DNA of 64,000 bases, from positions 138,116,682 to 138,180,681 of the forward strand of contig CM054062.1 of NCBI GenBank assembly GCA_028641055.1, read 5' to 3'. Source of the DNA: Alopecurus myosuroides. Taxonomy: Eukaryota > Streptophyta > Magnoliopsida > Poales > Poaceae. The notes under the pieces were generated by a model, which did not search any database, was not told where the DNA came from, and saw nothing but the letters and a program-made list of their open reading frames with translations. Below are positions 36,565 through 48,168 of the stretch, in pieces (position 1 is the first letter of the stretch; each line of letters begins with the position of its first letter). The position numbers and the translations under genes are program-made.

Positions 36565-39076
36565 TGAACGGACAACGAGGGGAAATAAACTAGGTGTTTA
36601 AAACTTTTCCGGTTAAGGCTTGCTAAATGCGGAAATAAACTAGGTGTTTAAATTAACAAGCATACAACCTAAATATTCTAGGGTCAACTAGATGCACTAA
36701 CAACTTATGCTAAGCAAGACAAGTAACAAGGTGATAGCAAGATATATAACTTCAAGCGCGAAGGCTATCACAATGTAAATTTCATAAGTAAAAAGCTCGG
36801 GTATAGAAATAACCGAGGCACACGGAGATGATGATGTATTCCCGAGTTCCTCCCACAAGGGGAGTATGTCTCGTTGGAGGGGTGTGAGCTCACCACGAAG
36901 GCCTACTCAACGCCACTAAGGCCTCACCCTATTCTCCGATGAACCCCGCCACAAAGGCCTAGTTCACCTTCCACTATTGGCAACCTTCAAACCCGAGGCA
37001 CGCATCCACAACTCAATTGGAGGCTCTCGGTGTCACCACAATCTTGGGTCACACATCCACAACTCAATTGGAGGCTCCCAAGAACACCAATAGTCGTCTA
37101 GGGTCCAAGACCCAAGAGTAACAAGCTCACAATCTTTCACTTCCACGAATCCTCGTGGAGAGACCAAACCGATGCAAATGGCAAGAGCACAAGTGCTCAA
37201 ATCCTCCACTCTCAAATTCCAACAAAGCAACAAATGCTTATGGGGGAATAAGAGAGGAAGAACAATGGAGAAACACCAAGAACTCCAAGATCAAGATCTA
37301 CTAGGTTTCCCTTACTAAGAAGGAGGATGGATTGGTGGGAATGTAGATCTATATCTCCTCTAACTTCTCCCTCAAAGATATGAAAGAATCATTGGAGGGA
37401 TTGAGAGAGGAGCAAGCTTTCCAAAGTCAAAAATGGTGGGGAGAGAGAGGGAAAACGGGCTGGGAAAGTCTTAGGGACTTTGGAGAAGAAAGCCCCTTAA
37501 ATAGGTGCTAAAAAACTAGCCGTTTTCTGCCCAAAATGCGACCAGGCCGGATTGGCCCGGAATAATCCGGACCCCGGAATATTTCGGATGCAAACAGATC
37601 CTTTCCCGGTATGGCCGGAATGGCCCCGGAATATTCCGGATGCAAACAGTGAGACTGACAACCGATACGAGAAATGCTATAACTTTTGCATATGGACTCC
37701 GTTTTCGATGTTCTTGGGCTCGTTGAAATCGCAACAACGAGCACTACAAGAATATGCAGAGAAACATCATTGTCCATAAATGGAAGATAAAACCAAATGG
37801 GAAAAGGTTTAGACCTCTCAAATAGGAACACCCGGTAAAACCTCCAACACAAAAACACACATAACTTTTGCGAATGAACTCCGAATAAGGTGAATCCAAA
37901 TGGGTTGGAAAGGTAATAACAAGGACTATCCAAAAAAAAGGAATGGAGAAATTACCACACATGGAAGGTGTGGAAACATTCTCAAAGCTGAACCGGATAT
38001 TTTCACCACCGAAATCGCAACAAGTTTTTCTTACCAAAACCGTTTTCGATAAACCTTGGCTTGCCATGAAGATCACGACAAGCACTAGAACCCAAAGGAT
38101 ACAAAAGCCAAATAAGAACCAAGAAAGATGATATGCAAAGTATGCAAAGGTTTGAGCTCTCCACAACAATTCGATCACGTTACCCACTTGAGAGCCCCTC
38201 TTGATAGTACGACTATCTATCCTATAACCCGGTCTCCCGAAGACACGAGACCGGTAAAATACAAAACCTATCAAGATTATACCTTTTCCTTGAGCATTCC
38301 ACTTGAGCTAGATCATGACGATCTTGACTCTCTCAAGTTAGATCTTCTTTCTTGATTGCGCTTGCTAGAACAAGCTCCGCTTGATGAAGACTTGCAAGTT
38401 TCTCCCCCATACACCATTATGGGAGAGACTAGCTCCCCCATACACCATTATGGGAGAGACCCTTCTCGGCAAATCTTACAAGGACACAATCTCCAAAAGG
38501 GTGGCAAGCATCAAGCATAGGATATTTCTAGATGCTTCACTTGAGCTTCCACGTCAAGCTAGATGACGAACACCGTTGGACGACGACATAGACCACGGGC
38601 AATATGAAATCTTCCTTTTGGTTCATGCCCATGGAAAGATACATAACCACACATAGAAATACCACACACACATATCATGGGTTAGTTCAAAAAGTTATAT
38701 TTACAATTGCTTACCATACCATGAGATACACAATCCCACTTGGTACAAATTGTAGCTTTGTGTGTTGATCGCTTGCTTGATCAACCTTGTATCTTTGCTT
38801 CTAACTTCAAATGATGATGTCTTGAAGATGATAATGAAAGATCACCTAATCCTTTACTTCAAGACACACTAGCAATAAGCTCAACACAAACCATGACCAT
38901 TATTCATATAAATCCTTGAATATAACAATGGCCAACAAGGAAGCTAATAGAGTTCAACACATGAACTCCATTATTTCCTATGGACAAGATCTACAAGGAT
39001 AACTCAATGCAAACATTAGTCCATAATGATTGTCATTAATTACCAAAACCACATATGGGGGAACCATGCGCTTTCA
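36565..39076 (-). repeat. Element C right LTR (5' LTR)
   Basis: Starts TGAACGGACA, ends GCGCTTTCA. Pairs with 28319-30881. A weak TATA-like TATTTAAGG lies on the minus strand near 37495-37503. Confidence 0.93.
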
Positions 39077-39081
39077 GTAAC

Positions 39082-40677
39082 GTAATCACTTAGCCAGTCT
39101 TCCAGCTTGGTGCTACCATCATAGCACTTGGTCCCCCTGGCCAACTGGAACTTGTTCACGGAAGGCTCCCCCATGATTCGGTGACCAAAACAGGCTGGGC
39201 CAAGTGGCCCCTTCGTCTCCATCTGTGCTGACCGATTAATCCGGTCCAGCTTGTATCTTGCATCGCTGGGCTCCAGCATCCGGTCACCCAAACGATCAGT
39301 GACATCCCTCGGATCAGCATATCCGGCCATCTCCATTGCTGAGTACCCATCGTCATAGCGGTCTTGCGGCACGGGACCGGGTTGAGCAACCGGGTTGGCC
39401 GCTGCCACAACTGCTTGCGGCTGCACAGCCGCTGGCGGCTGTACCCTCTGCTGAACCGGGTTGGCAGCCTGATGCCGAGATGGTCCCGCTCGGTTTCCTC
39501 CTTTCCCCTTGCTGTGAGCTTTAGTGGCTTGATAGCCTGCTCCTGCAGAGTTGTGTTTCTGGCCGGGCTGCCGCGCTACAGCATGCTGTTTTCCAGCGAC
39601 AGCCGGGTCGTACACCTGCATCTGTTTGTTCTTAACAGAGTTCACACTCTGGTCCCTCTCATTGCCGGGAAGCGGCGATGAGCCCTGATCCATAGATCTG
39701 ACCGCATGCGAGTGGACGACCTGAGAAGAACCGGCTCCCGGATTGGCTTTCCGGAACTCCTCGTTCTGCCTGCCAGCTTCTAGCACTAGCTCGTTAAGCC
39801 TATCCTGCTGCCTAGCGCGCGCGTCGCCAGTGAGATGCGGCAACTCAGCAGCAACTGCTTCTGCGGCCCTAAGAGTTTTAGCAGGAGAGCTGTATTTGGG
39901 CCTACTAGCAGTGTTCAAACTAGCAGATTGGCTAGCATCCCTACCATCTCTAGCTAGCTCAGCGCCCAAGTTGTGACGGATAGTACCTATCTTGCTAGGC
40001 AGCCTAGACAGGGGAGTAAAGCCATGCGCCCTGTTGTACTCATTTTGATCCAGGTTGAGCTCAAGCCTAACCTTATCCATCTCCTGGGCCTCCGCGAGTA
40101 GCACTTGACGCTGCTGCTCGAGTTGCACCCTCAACGCCATGAGCTCCGTGTCGGTGGGAAGCGGCATGCCCAGCTTCTCGGTGGCGCCACCGCGAGCAGC
40201 CGGTATAGCCGCTGACGTGGAAGGAGCCACGTAACCTGGAATGTTCCGGGGCATCTCGTAGGGCTTGTGGACCCTCACAGTAGCCGGCTCCTCGATGACT
40301 TCAGCCGTAGCGGCCGCACCTTTCCCGGCATCGATTGCCGGGCCCGTCATCATCACCTCCACGTTGTCCGTGGAGCAGTCAGTAGGCTTCCCGCGAGCAG
40401 CGAGTACAGCAGGAGGATCATCCGCGACGAGCACCTCCTCCGGGTACTCGCGGATGACGGTGGTGGCGACCTAGACCAGATGCGCGCCGAAGGAAAGAAC
40501 TGAGCCGCCTACAGGCACGGGCCTGCCGCCGAAATCGCCGGCGTTGTCGATGACGAAATCGAAAGAGCCGAATCTGTGGACAAGGCCACAGACCACGCAC
40601 TCCCCCGATGCAGAAATGGGTCCCGTCCGAATATGAACCCCAGCCAGCGCGGCTGCTGGCCCCACGGTGGGTGCCAA
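39082..40677 (-). pseudogene. gag: Element A gag, 5' part
   Basis: Reading starts just inside the 5' LTR and runs in one frame to 39082, where element C interrupts it. One TAG at about 40472-40474 breaks the frame and fits CAG to TAG. The region is rich in Ala, Gln and Pro, with a coiled-coil stretch (E-L-M-A-L-R-V-Q-L-E-Q-Q) and ends in the conserved start of the capsid region (K-L-E-D-W-L-S-D-Y-V). The frame continues at 28313. No unique ATG could be chosen as start. Confidence 0.85.
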
Positions 40678-40678
40678 C
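40661..40678 (-). promoter_or_regulatory. Primer-binding site of element A
   Basis: Minus strand reads GTTGGCACCCACCGTGGG right after the 5' LTR. It is close to the TTGGCGCC-type site of Tat elements (compare element B), with substitutions. Confidence 0.75.
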
Positions 40679-41558
40679 TGTCATGGATGTGTAAAGACAG
40701 ATGCCATGGGATGGCTTAAGGTTGGGGCCGATGGATGTTGTAGGTATCCGGGGAGGGATCGCACGTCGAGTAGACGCGCACGAAGAACACTGCAAACACC
40801 AAGAACTACCCAGGTTCAGGGCCCTCGTGTGGAGATAACACCCCTACTCCTGCCTATCTCTCTGTATGTATGATATCCGAGTAGCCACAGTACAAAGTTG
40901 TCTCTCAGCCGAGTAGCCACTCGCCTGCTCTATCTACTTCTAGTGATGACTCTTGTAATAAATGCTCTCAAGGCCAACGTCCCTCGCGCAGGAGGGGGAT
41001 GGGAACCTTATATACTGGTGCCCAGCCGAGTAACCAAAGAATAAAAGGTACAACGATGGGACACCTCCACAGTGATGGCAGAGCACGCCTCCGGGTTCCC
41101 GCTGACGCCATGGCGAGAAGTCGCCGCGCCGTCCGGCTGACAGGACTTGTCCACCCTGTCAGTCTCATAGAGTAGCCCCCCTGACACGTCATGTCCCCTC
41201 TGTCAGTGACAAGACATGACAGGCGCCTACCCTCACTGTGCCCACGCCGTAGCGCGGATAATCACGCACTCCGTAAGTTGAACCGCACGCCTGTACGGCT
41301 GCGGGATACGCGGGATCTTGTCAGAACGGCTCCATTGACTTCTTGCCCGAGTAGGATCACAGCTCATCTACTCAGACCACTTGTTCTCTACTCGGACGAT
41401 CCCAATCTTTCTCCTTATCTTCTCTTGGCCTTCGATACTTATGACCGAATAGCAACTACCGGATTGAGGGTACCCGGGTAGCCGTATACCCGGTAAAAGT
41501 TACTCTGATCTCTGTTTTACCACCTGCCTTACCCCTACTCGGGGGCAACCCCCCGACA
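40679..41558 (-). repeat. Element A right LTR (5' LTR)
   Basis: Starts TGTCATGG, ends CCCCCGACA, 880 bp; pairs with 15931-16808. TSD ATAAC follows at 41559-41563. Confidence 0.92.
41007..41015 (-). promoter_or_regulatory. TATA box in element A 5' LTR
   Basis: TATATAAGG on the minus strand, conserved in both LTRs and suitably placed inside the 5' LTR to drive transcription of gag-pol. Confidence 0.6.
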
Positions 41559-41805
41559 ATAACATGATCATCAACGTCCACATACACCTATGTGTTCTAC
41601 CCGTATAAATCATCTACGCACAGATCCGGTTCTGATACCACTAAAGGGTTCGTTGCATAGAAAACAAAAAAATTCCTACGCGCGAGATACCCGAAGGGCC
41701 AAGATCTAATCTAGGAGATAAAAGCAACAGGGAGAGAGAGAGTATTAAGGAGAACATACCCTCGAAGACACAAAGTGTTACAAGATCAAATCTCGTTGGT
41801 GATGT
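41559..41805 (-). mobile_element. Outer Copia-like element, middle piece with primer-binding site and LTR end
   Basis: 41559-41642 continues the internal region cut by element A. A minus-strand TGGTATCAGA (41633-41642) is an iMet-type primer-binding site. From 41643 the sequence reads as the end of an Angela-like LTR in reverse orientation, including an A-rich AAAACAAAAAAATTCC stretch. It is cut by element B at 41805 (TSD GATGT 41801-41805). Confidence 0.6.
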
Positions 41806-42296
41806 TGTCGAATCTGCATCTCAACAAGTCCCTCGGGTGAACCCATAGGGTTTCGATTAGGAGAACATGTAGGCGCTGGTGACAATCGTCGGCTAGACAG
41901 GGGGCACGATTTACCCAGGTTCCGGGCCCTCGTAGAGGTAAAACCCTTACTCCTGCCTCTATCGATCTGTATTCACGAGTTGATCGGTTACAATGGGGGA
42001 TTGCTCAAGTCGAGAGTATGATCACGATCTCAAGGCTTGGTGGTGCGGTATTGCTTGTCCTCCCCCCTGGGGGTTCTCCTGGCTTTATATAGATAGCCAG
42101 GTCTCAAACCGTACCCGGGGGATACGAACTCTAACCCTAACTCGGTTACAAGTTTCCTTTCTTAACCCGCAAGGATTTGCGGGTGGGCTCTGATTGGGCC
42201 TTCTAGAATAGTTCATGGCGCCTCCTTTAGAGCTTGGGCCGTGGGCCTGGGACCGGGTAGGCTCACCTAACAGGCCTAGGATCCATCCCTTCGTTA
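41806..42296 (-). repeat. Element B left LTR (3' LTR)
   Basis: Starts TGTCGAATCTGC. A TATA box (TATATAAAG on the minus strand, 42083-42091) is shared with the right LTR. A purine tract on the minus strand (GCTCGGGGGCTAC, 42297-42309) adjoins it. Confidence 0.92.
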
Positions 42297-42397
42297 GTAG
42301 CCCCCGAGCGTTTACTCGACTGAGAATCTGTCGGGTGGACGCTCAAAACTTATCTTGATTTCTCTTCGACTGGTGGCTTCAATCGTTTGAAGAGGAT

Positions 42398-45230
42398 GTG
42401 TATCCTGTATGCGATGCATTTCTTGTACTCGAGTATCGAGAAAATAAAAGTGCATGTGTGTTTGGCTGTTTTCGCAGAAGGATGTTGCTCAGTTGCTTGG
42501 CTCTCCCGAAAGCTCAGGGCCAATTAATTGCATCTAGGGCAAAAACAGTTCTGGCCTACGCAGATTCAAGACCTCCAAATGCGGTGCAGCACATCTCGTG
42601 CTTCATCGTTCTTTGCGAGTGCTTCCTGGGCATCCGCCCACACTGGGGCCTTTGGAAAGCCTTGTTCAAGGTGCGGGTCTTCCGCGAGAAATCGCGGGTA
42701 GAGACCGAGCTTGGAGAGACGCTGCACACCGGCGGCTTCGGAATCCAGGCGAAATCGGACAACTACTACTTCGAGATGCACTTCATCGACACCGCGCAAG
42801 GGTGGAGAAAGAAGTGGTTCTACGTCGTCGACAACAGCGCGGGTGGAGTTCATGAATTCCACCCGTTCGCTGTCTTGAAGCGGCGGAAGTCCTGGGCGCA
42901 CAAGCTTTTAGTCGAGGAGAGCCGAATCGTCGCCCCGCTACTCGCCAAGGTGGCCGCCCTTCGTGACCAAACCGCAGGAGTTGTGTTGAACGGCTTGCAT
43001 CTGGCGAGTGTGTTCCTCAAGCGCAGGATTCAACCTCTGCAGGAGAGGCCCTCCACGATGTGGGAGTACCAGGGCGTCGAAGACCCCAGCCGCGTGAGCC
43101 GAGAAGAACTTTCGAATGTTGAATTCGAGAAGAAAATCGCGGCCATCACCAGGCTGAAGGGAGGCGAGACCTTCCCTGACTGCCCTGTCGCAGCATTTGA
43201 AGCTCCAAGACCTCCTCCATCCGAAGTAAGTTGAATTTCTTTTCTGTCTGAACTTTTCTTCTTTGTTCGAGAGTTTGCTGACTGAGTTTTTTTTCTTCTT
43301 TTCTTCTTCTTGTTTTCCTTCTATAGAGTCTAGCGGTAGCAACCTGCTACCCGCCAGTTTCCGGTGAAGAGGCCTCGGACCTGTTGGCAAGCAACCTAGA
43401 TGTTCCTGTCGACACCAGCGTTGCCGACGCCGACTCGAGTTCCGAGCGCGATTCTTCGGATGACGTGGAGGAATCGGGTAGCGATCTCCGCCACCGCAAG
43501 CGCCGCCGGGCGGGAGACGATGAAGCCACTTCTAAGGACAATTCCTTGGGTGGAGGATCTGGTAAAGAACCTCTCATCGTGACCCCGCTGAGTGTGCGCG
43601 CTCCTCCTGCTCCCAAGCCGAAGATCCAAACTGCTTGGAATGCGGACATGCTGGATGATAACGATGATGAGTAAGTTTCTTCTATTCTTCAATGCTCTAA
43701 TCGAAAATTTTCTTCTCGCTCTTCCTTATGTTGTTGTTTTCTTCATGACAGGCTTCAGTCCATCAGCCCCCGTCGGTTCGGTTCTTCTATTCCTCCCGAG
43801 AGGAGGAAAGATGTTGCTACGGGTGAAACCCCAACTGCGAGGACCATTCAGAACTCGACGAGTCCAGCCGTGACTATGGATTATAGGCTGCCTAGCCTTG
43901 CGGGTGGAGCCTCGGCTTCAAAGGAAGTGCCGGGTAGCTCGGCTGATCCTTTGTGCATTGCTCAGGGCCAGGTAAACTTTGCCACTCTCCTTGCATTTTG
44001 TACTTCGTTCATTTATGGTTTTTATCGGGTGCACGGCAGTGCTCCCGATGGGAGTATCCCCCGAGCATGTGGTTAATCGCTTCCGATTGGCTACAGGCTC
44101 AAGAACTTAAGCTTCTCCCCTTTCTCTTCTTTCTTTATTTTATCGGGTGCACGGCAGTGCTCCCAATGGGAGTAGCCCCCGAGGCTATACTCGACTGTTT
44201 ACAATCGTGAATAGGCTCAACTTCCGTCTACTTTTTCTGACTTCTTCATCTTCGTGTTTTGCAGTCTCTACTTGACTCTCTTGCAGCCATTGGTCGCCGC
44301 GTAATTTCGGCTGAGGCAGATTGCATGGTCCTTCGGGCGGATCGTGATCGACTCGTCTCGGATGGCCAAGCTCTCCAAGGTAAATTGACCCGTTCCTTCT
44401 ACTTATTCTTTCTGATTGTGTGAATTCCTTTGGGCTGAAATTTGTTGCTGTGTAGCCCAGGTCGATTTTCTGAAGACCGAGAAGATTGATGCTCTTACTC
44501 GGGTGACCACCCTTGAGGCTGAGCTGGCGGCTGCTGGACAGCAACTTGAATCCTATCGCAAGCAGTCGACTGACCTCGAGGGAAAGCTCGATGAGGCACA
44601 GGACGCTCTGAAGCGACTGGAGGAGGCTGGCACCAAACAGGACAACGATCTTGTTGACTTGCTTTGCCCTCTCGCCCAGAATTTCGCGAGTAAGTTGCAC
44701 TTGACCTCTGTCGTTTTTCGACTAGCTGGTATATCTTTGGAATTAACGTTCTCTTTGAAGATGTCCTTGACGTTGCACTGGAGCTGCCTGGGGTTCAATG
44801 GGTGGATGCCCTGACGGATTCTTGCGCTCAGCTTCGGAGGCACGCGAGTGGGATTTGCTCCCTTGTTGGCAATGCCATTCGAGTGTTGACGCAATTCCAC
44901 GAGCGTCTTCTGGTTGATGTCGCGGTTCCGCCCACGCTGGATGGTCTTCTGAAGGTTTTTCTGGAGGATGATCCCCTTCAGGTCTACTCGGTCGCACAGT
45001 CTGAGTGCGGGGCGAAGACTGCTATCCAGTTCGCGTTCGCGCACGGAGTCTCAGGCTTGGACGAGGCGTACTCGAACCTTCCCGTCGATGCTACAACGGG
45101 CAGAAAGGTAGCGCTTCGTCCTTTCGGCGATCCGGCTGGAGTTCTTGCGTGGAAGCTATCTGACTTGATTGCTCGTGCTAGTCGCAAGGGGCAATCTGTC
45201 GCGAGTGGCAGCACTTCTGCAGTTCCATAG
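42398..45230 (+). CDS. Element B antisense additional ORF (transposase_28-like), six exons
   Basis: Opposite to gag-pol. Exons by frame and GT-AG sites: 42398-43225, 43327-43670, 43752-43971, 44265-44379, 44456-44689, 44761-45230; all phases join with no stop, giving about 736 codons. Exon 1 has C-F-I-V-L-C-E-C-F-L-G-I-R-P, matching the 'putative gypsy type transposon' domain (PF04195); the sequence before it may not be coding, so the start is uncertain. Then come an acidic/Ser-rich region with a basic R-H-R-K-R-R-R patch, a coiled coil (exons 4-5) and a C-terminal globular-looking part (exon 6). Counterparts exist in element A and other Tat elements. Function unknown; an open spliced frame beside a dead gag-pol is notable. 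Confidence 0.78.
44021..44183 (+). repeat. 45-bp direct repeat in intron 3 of the element B antisense ORF
   Basis: Copies at 44021-44065 and 44139-44183, two mismatches, 118 bp apart. Each ends in GGGAGTAGCCCCCGAG or a close variant, whose complement resembles the polypurine tract beside the 3' LTR. A shorter third copy lies at 45358-45383. Confidence 0.85.
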
Positions 45231-45449
45231 GATAGCCTTTATGTAGTTTGCTTTTCTGATGTAATGAACCTTGGGATATATTCCCGTATTCTTCCTTTAA
45301 TCGAAATGTTCTTTTGATATCTGAGATGTGATTTCTTGCGATTGATTGTCATGAGTTCCTCCCGATGGGAGTAGCCCCCGAGCACCTGTTGAATAGCCGG
45401 TTTATTTCTTGAGTGGGGTGTCTTGAAGTCCTCCTTAACTTTTCCTATC

Positions 45450-46271
45450 TCCTTCCAGGTAATAGGTGCTGCCGCGGAGTCTTCGAGTGGGTCTGCCGCA
45501 CGAGCAGATCCCCTTGTTGCTGCTGTTGGTACATTTGCCGGCCTCCGTGATCGTGTCACGGATGGTGAGCGCAAGCTGAAAGTTTTACGTGGAGTGGCTG
45601 ATGTAGCCAAGTCTAAATAGAAACTTGCGGTTGAATGCGAGCAGTTTGTGATGGAAGAATTGACAGCTGTCGCCAAGGATATGCTTTGTAAGCACTTGAG
45701 CCCCCTAGCATTTTGTTTGACTTTATATTTTTCCCTTTTTTTGACTCTCTGTAGATTTTTTTGTAGTTGTTCAGCCTGACGAACGGTGTGAAAAACATTG
45801 GGTGGAAAACCATATTCTTCACGAAGCCAGTAGCTCAAAACCACATGCAAACAACTTCTGGTCTGACCGCAGTCGAGGCTTTGTTCTGGCTACTCCGAAG
45901 TACCATGTGGGCCAGGCGAAGATACTTGTTGAGTGTTGTCACGAGGCCCTGATAGCTTTGAATGACGCTTTCTATCCGCTGGAGAGAGGTCCATAAGATT
46001 TGGGTCAGCTGCTCAGAACTTTCGGTCGAGTAGGTGAAATTCGCGAGTGCGTCCGCCAACAGTTGATCTGCGGTCCTTAGTAGCACTCGCTTTTGTCCGA
46101 TTGTGGCATCCTGAGGTCAATTTCAACTCTGTGACCAAGCTCCCAAATGCTCCAATCGATATGACCTCCCATTATACAGTCGTTCGTCCTGCTGCAGAGG
46201 AGATTATTCGACTGATTTCTGAAGAGGTTAATCGGGTGTTAGCCGAGGAAACTGCTCGTCGCCATATGTAA
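45450..46271 (+). pseudogene. Decayed extra coding module after the element B antisense ORF
   Basis: Plus-strand frames at 45423-45620, 45802-45996 and 46047-46271 read as coding-like sequence with several stops and possible splice sites (AG at 45459, GT near 45690). The last ends R-L-I-S-E-E-V-N-R-V-L-A-E-E. It may be an alternative or former C-terminus of the antisense ORF. No domain recognised. Confidence 0.5.
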
Positions 46272-46554
46272 TTGTAGGATGTACGTATCCTGTCATTTAT
46301 GTATAGTTGTCTTCAAACTTTATAAGGTGCCAAACTTGTTTGTACCTTTGTATTTGTAAATTTTATGATGCTAATTTAGGCGTAGCCCCCGTGTGTTTGG
46401 GGTGTATACCTGTTATTTAGCGTGTAAAGATCAAGAACATGAGTAGCTTATGGTTGAGAAACCATGTTTTTTATTAATATGACTGAGAAGCCATGTATTT
46501 TCCTTCGAGCTACAAGATGGCTAGTATAGCCTTATTTTTGCGAGCAAGGTAATC

Positions 46555-48168
46555 CTAAGGATAGAATTTGCGGAGGTGTGCAACGTTCCATGGATTGGAG
46601 TAGATGCCACCAGTCTTCGGGTTCTTCAATCGATAAGCGCCACCTGGGATAACTTCGTGTATTATGAAGGGTCCTTCCCACGGTGGCTCGATCTTGTGTC
46701 CTTCCTTCTGTTTGAGCCGCAGCACCAAATCTCCTACCACGAAAGCTCTGTGGCGTATACGGCGGTTGTGGTAGTTGCGTAACGACTGTTGATATACCAC
46801 AGATCTTGCGAGTGCAATGTCGCGTATTTCGTCGAGTGCATCCACGTCTTCCGCGAGTGCCTTGTTAGAGGTTTCTTCGCTGTAAGCGACGACTCGTGGG
46901 GCGCTGAACTTGACATCTTCGGGAAGGACTGCTTCAGCTCCGTATACCATGAAAAATGGCATGTAGTTTGTTGATCGATTCGGGGTTGTGCGGAGGCTCC
47001 ATAGTACGGAGGATAACTCCTCTGCCCAGTGCCCTGCTGCTGGGTGCAGACAATCGAGTACCCGTTTCTTTATTCCAGCTGAGACCAATCCGTTGGATCG
47101 CTCGACTTGACCGTTGGTTTGCGGGTGAGCCACTGAGGCGAAGCTGAGGGTGATTCTCTTTTCCTCGCAGAACTGTTGTGTTTCCTTTACTGTGAAATTG
47201 CTTCCATTGTCGGTGATGATGTTGTGTGGTATCCCAAATCTACACACGAGGGAGTCGAGGAATTTCACGGCGCACTGGGCGCTGGCCGAGGTGGCTGGCA
47301 TGGCTTCGATCCACTTCGTGAATTTGTCGACTGCTACGAGCAGGTGCGTATATCCTCCGGGTGTTGACTTGCGTAATGGTCCTACCATGTCTAGCCCCCA
47401 TTATGCAAAGGGCCAGGCGATTGGTATCATGTGTAGTTCCGTAGCTGGGGCATGTGGCCTAGGTGCAAATCGTTGACAAGCGTCGCACTTGTCGACTAGG
47501 TCCTTTGCGTCTCTGGCCGCTGTGAGCCAGTAGAATCCTGCTCGAAAAGCTTTACCCACAATTGCCTTCCAGCTGGCGTGATGTCCGCAATCTCCTTGAT
47601 GTATATCTCGCAGCAATTCCTTGCCGTCTTCGGGTGCTATGCATCTCTGCAATATTCCTGAGATGCTCTGTTTGTATAATTCCCCGTTGATCACCCGGAA
47701 AGTTTTGCTGCGATGCACTATTTGTCGAGCCTCGCAAATATCCGCTGGGAGCTGTTTGTTGGACAAGTAGTCGAGGTATTTCTGCGTCCATACTGGCTCG
47801 ACCATAAAAACTTGTCTTGAAATATAATGACTGAGCTCGATCATAGCAATTTGCGGGCTAACCTCTGTCTCTGATGCTGCGGGTGCTCCCGCGTTCTTTT
47901 TTAATTTCACTGAACGCTTGATCATCCTCTCGAAATATATTCCAGGCGGTATGGGTGCGTTTGTGGATCCCATGTTAGCCAGCCTATCTGCTTCTTCGTT
48001 CCTGGATCTTGCAATATGTTTCAGCTCACACCCTTTGAAGCTTCCTTCGAGTAGGTTATACATGTCCCGATAGGCAATCATGTTTTCTGCGACAGCGTCA
48101 CACTCTTTCATGGTCTGTTGTACGATGAGGTTTGAATCTCCATAATCATCAGCCGAGTGGCCCGGCAC
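46555..48168 (-). pseudogene. Element B RNase H end and integrase
   Basis: Two frames (48168-47401 and 47388-46555) in one register, split by a single TAA at about 47400 that fits CAA to TAA. Starts with the last RNase H motif (Y-G-D-S-N-L-I-V-Q-Q). HHCC zinc region: H-Q-G-D-C-G-H-H and C-D-A-C. DDE core: L-D-M-V-G-P, T-D-N-G-S-N-F, V-E-R-S-N-G. The C-terminus is complete with G-D-L-V-L-R, P-P-W-E-G-P-F and a final L-R-K-F-Y-P before the stop at 46555, unlike element A. Confidence 0.9.

Larger units (their letters stand above)
28319..39076 (-). mobile_element. Element C: gag-only LTR retrotransposon (TR-GAG type), inserted in element A gag
   Basis: LTRs of 2563 bp (28319-30881) and 2512 bp (36565-39076), 5-bp duplication GTAAC (28314-28318 and 39077-39081), a tRNA-iMet primer-binding site next to the right LTR, and a purine tract next to the left LTR, all on the minus strand. 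The only convincing ORF is a 787-codon Gag. There is no protease, RT, RNase H or integrase; 30882-34146 is non-coding. Total 10,758 bp. This matches the published class of terminal-repeat retrotransposons with a GAG domain, which need enzymes from an autonomous partner. The gag ORF is intact and the LTRs are similar, so this is among the younger insertions. Confidence 0.93.
15931..41558 (-). mobile_element. Element A: Tat-lineage Ty3/Gypsy retrotransposon, interrupted by element C
   Basis: Bounded by LTRs of 878 and 880 bp and a perfect 5-bp duplication ATAAC (15926-15930 and 41559-41563). Gag-protease-RT-RNase H-integrase run on the minus strand (40677 down to 23380). A multi-exon ORF runs on the plus strand between integrase and the left (3') LTR. 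Element C sits inside gag. Without C and its duplication the element is about 14.9 kb, within the range of large Tat elements. The LTRs differ at a few percent of sites by eye, so it is not recent. Multiple stops and deletions make it non-autonomous today. Confidence 0.93.
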
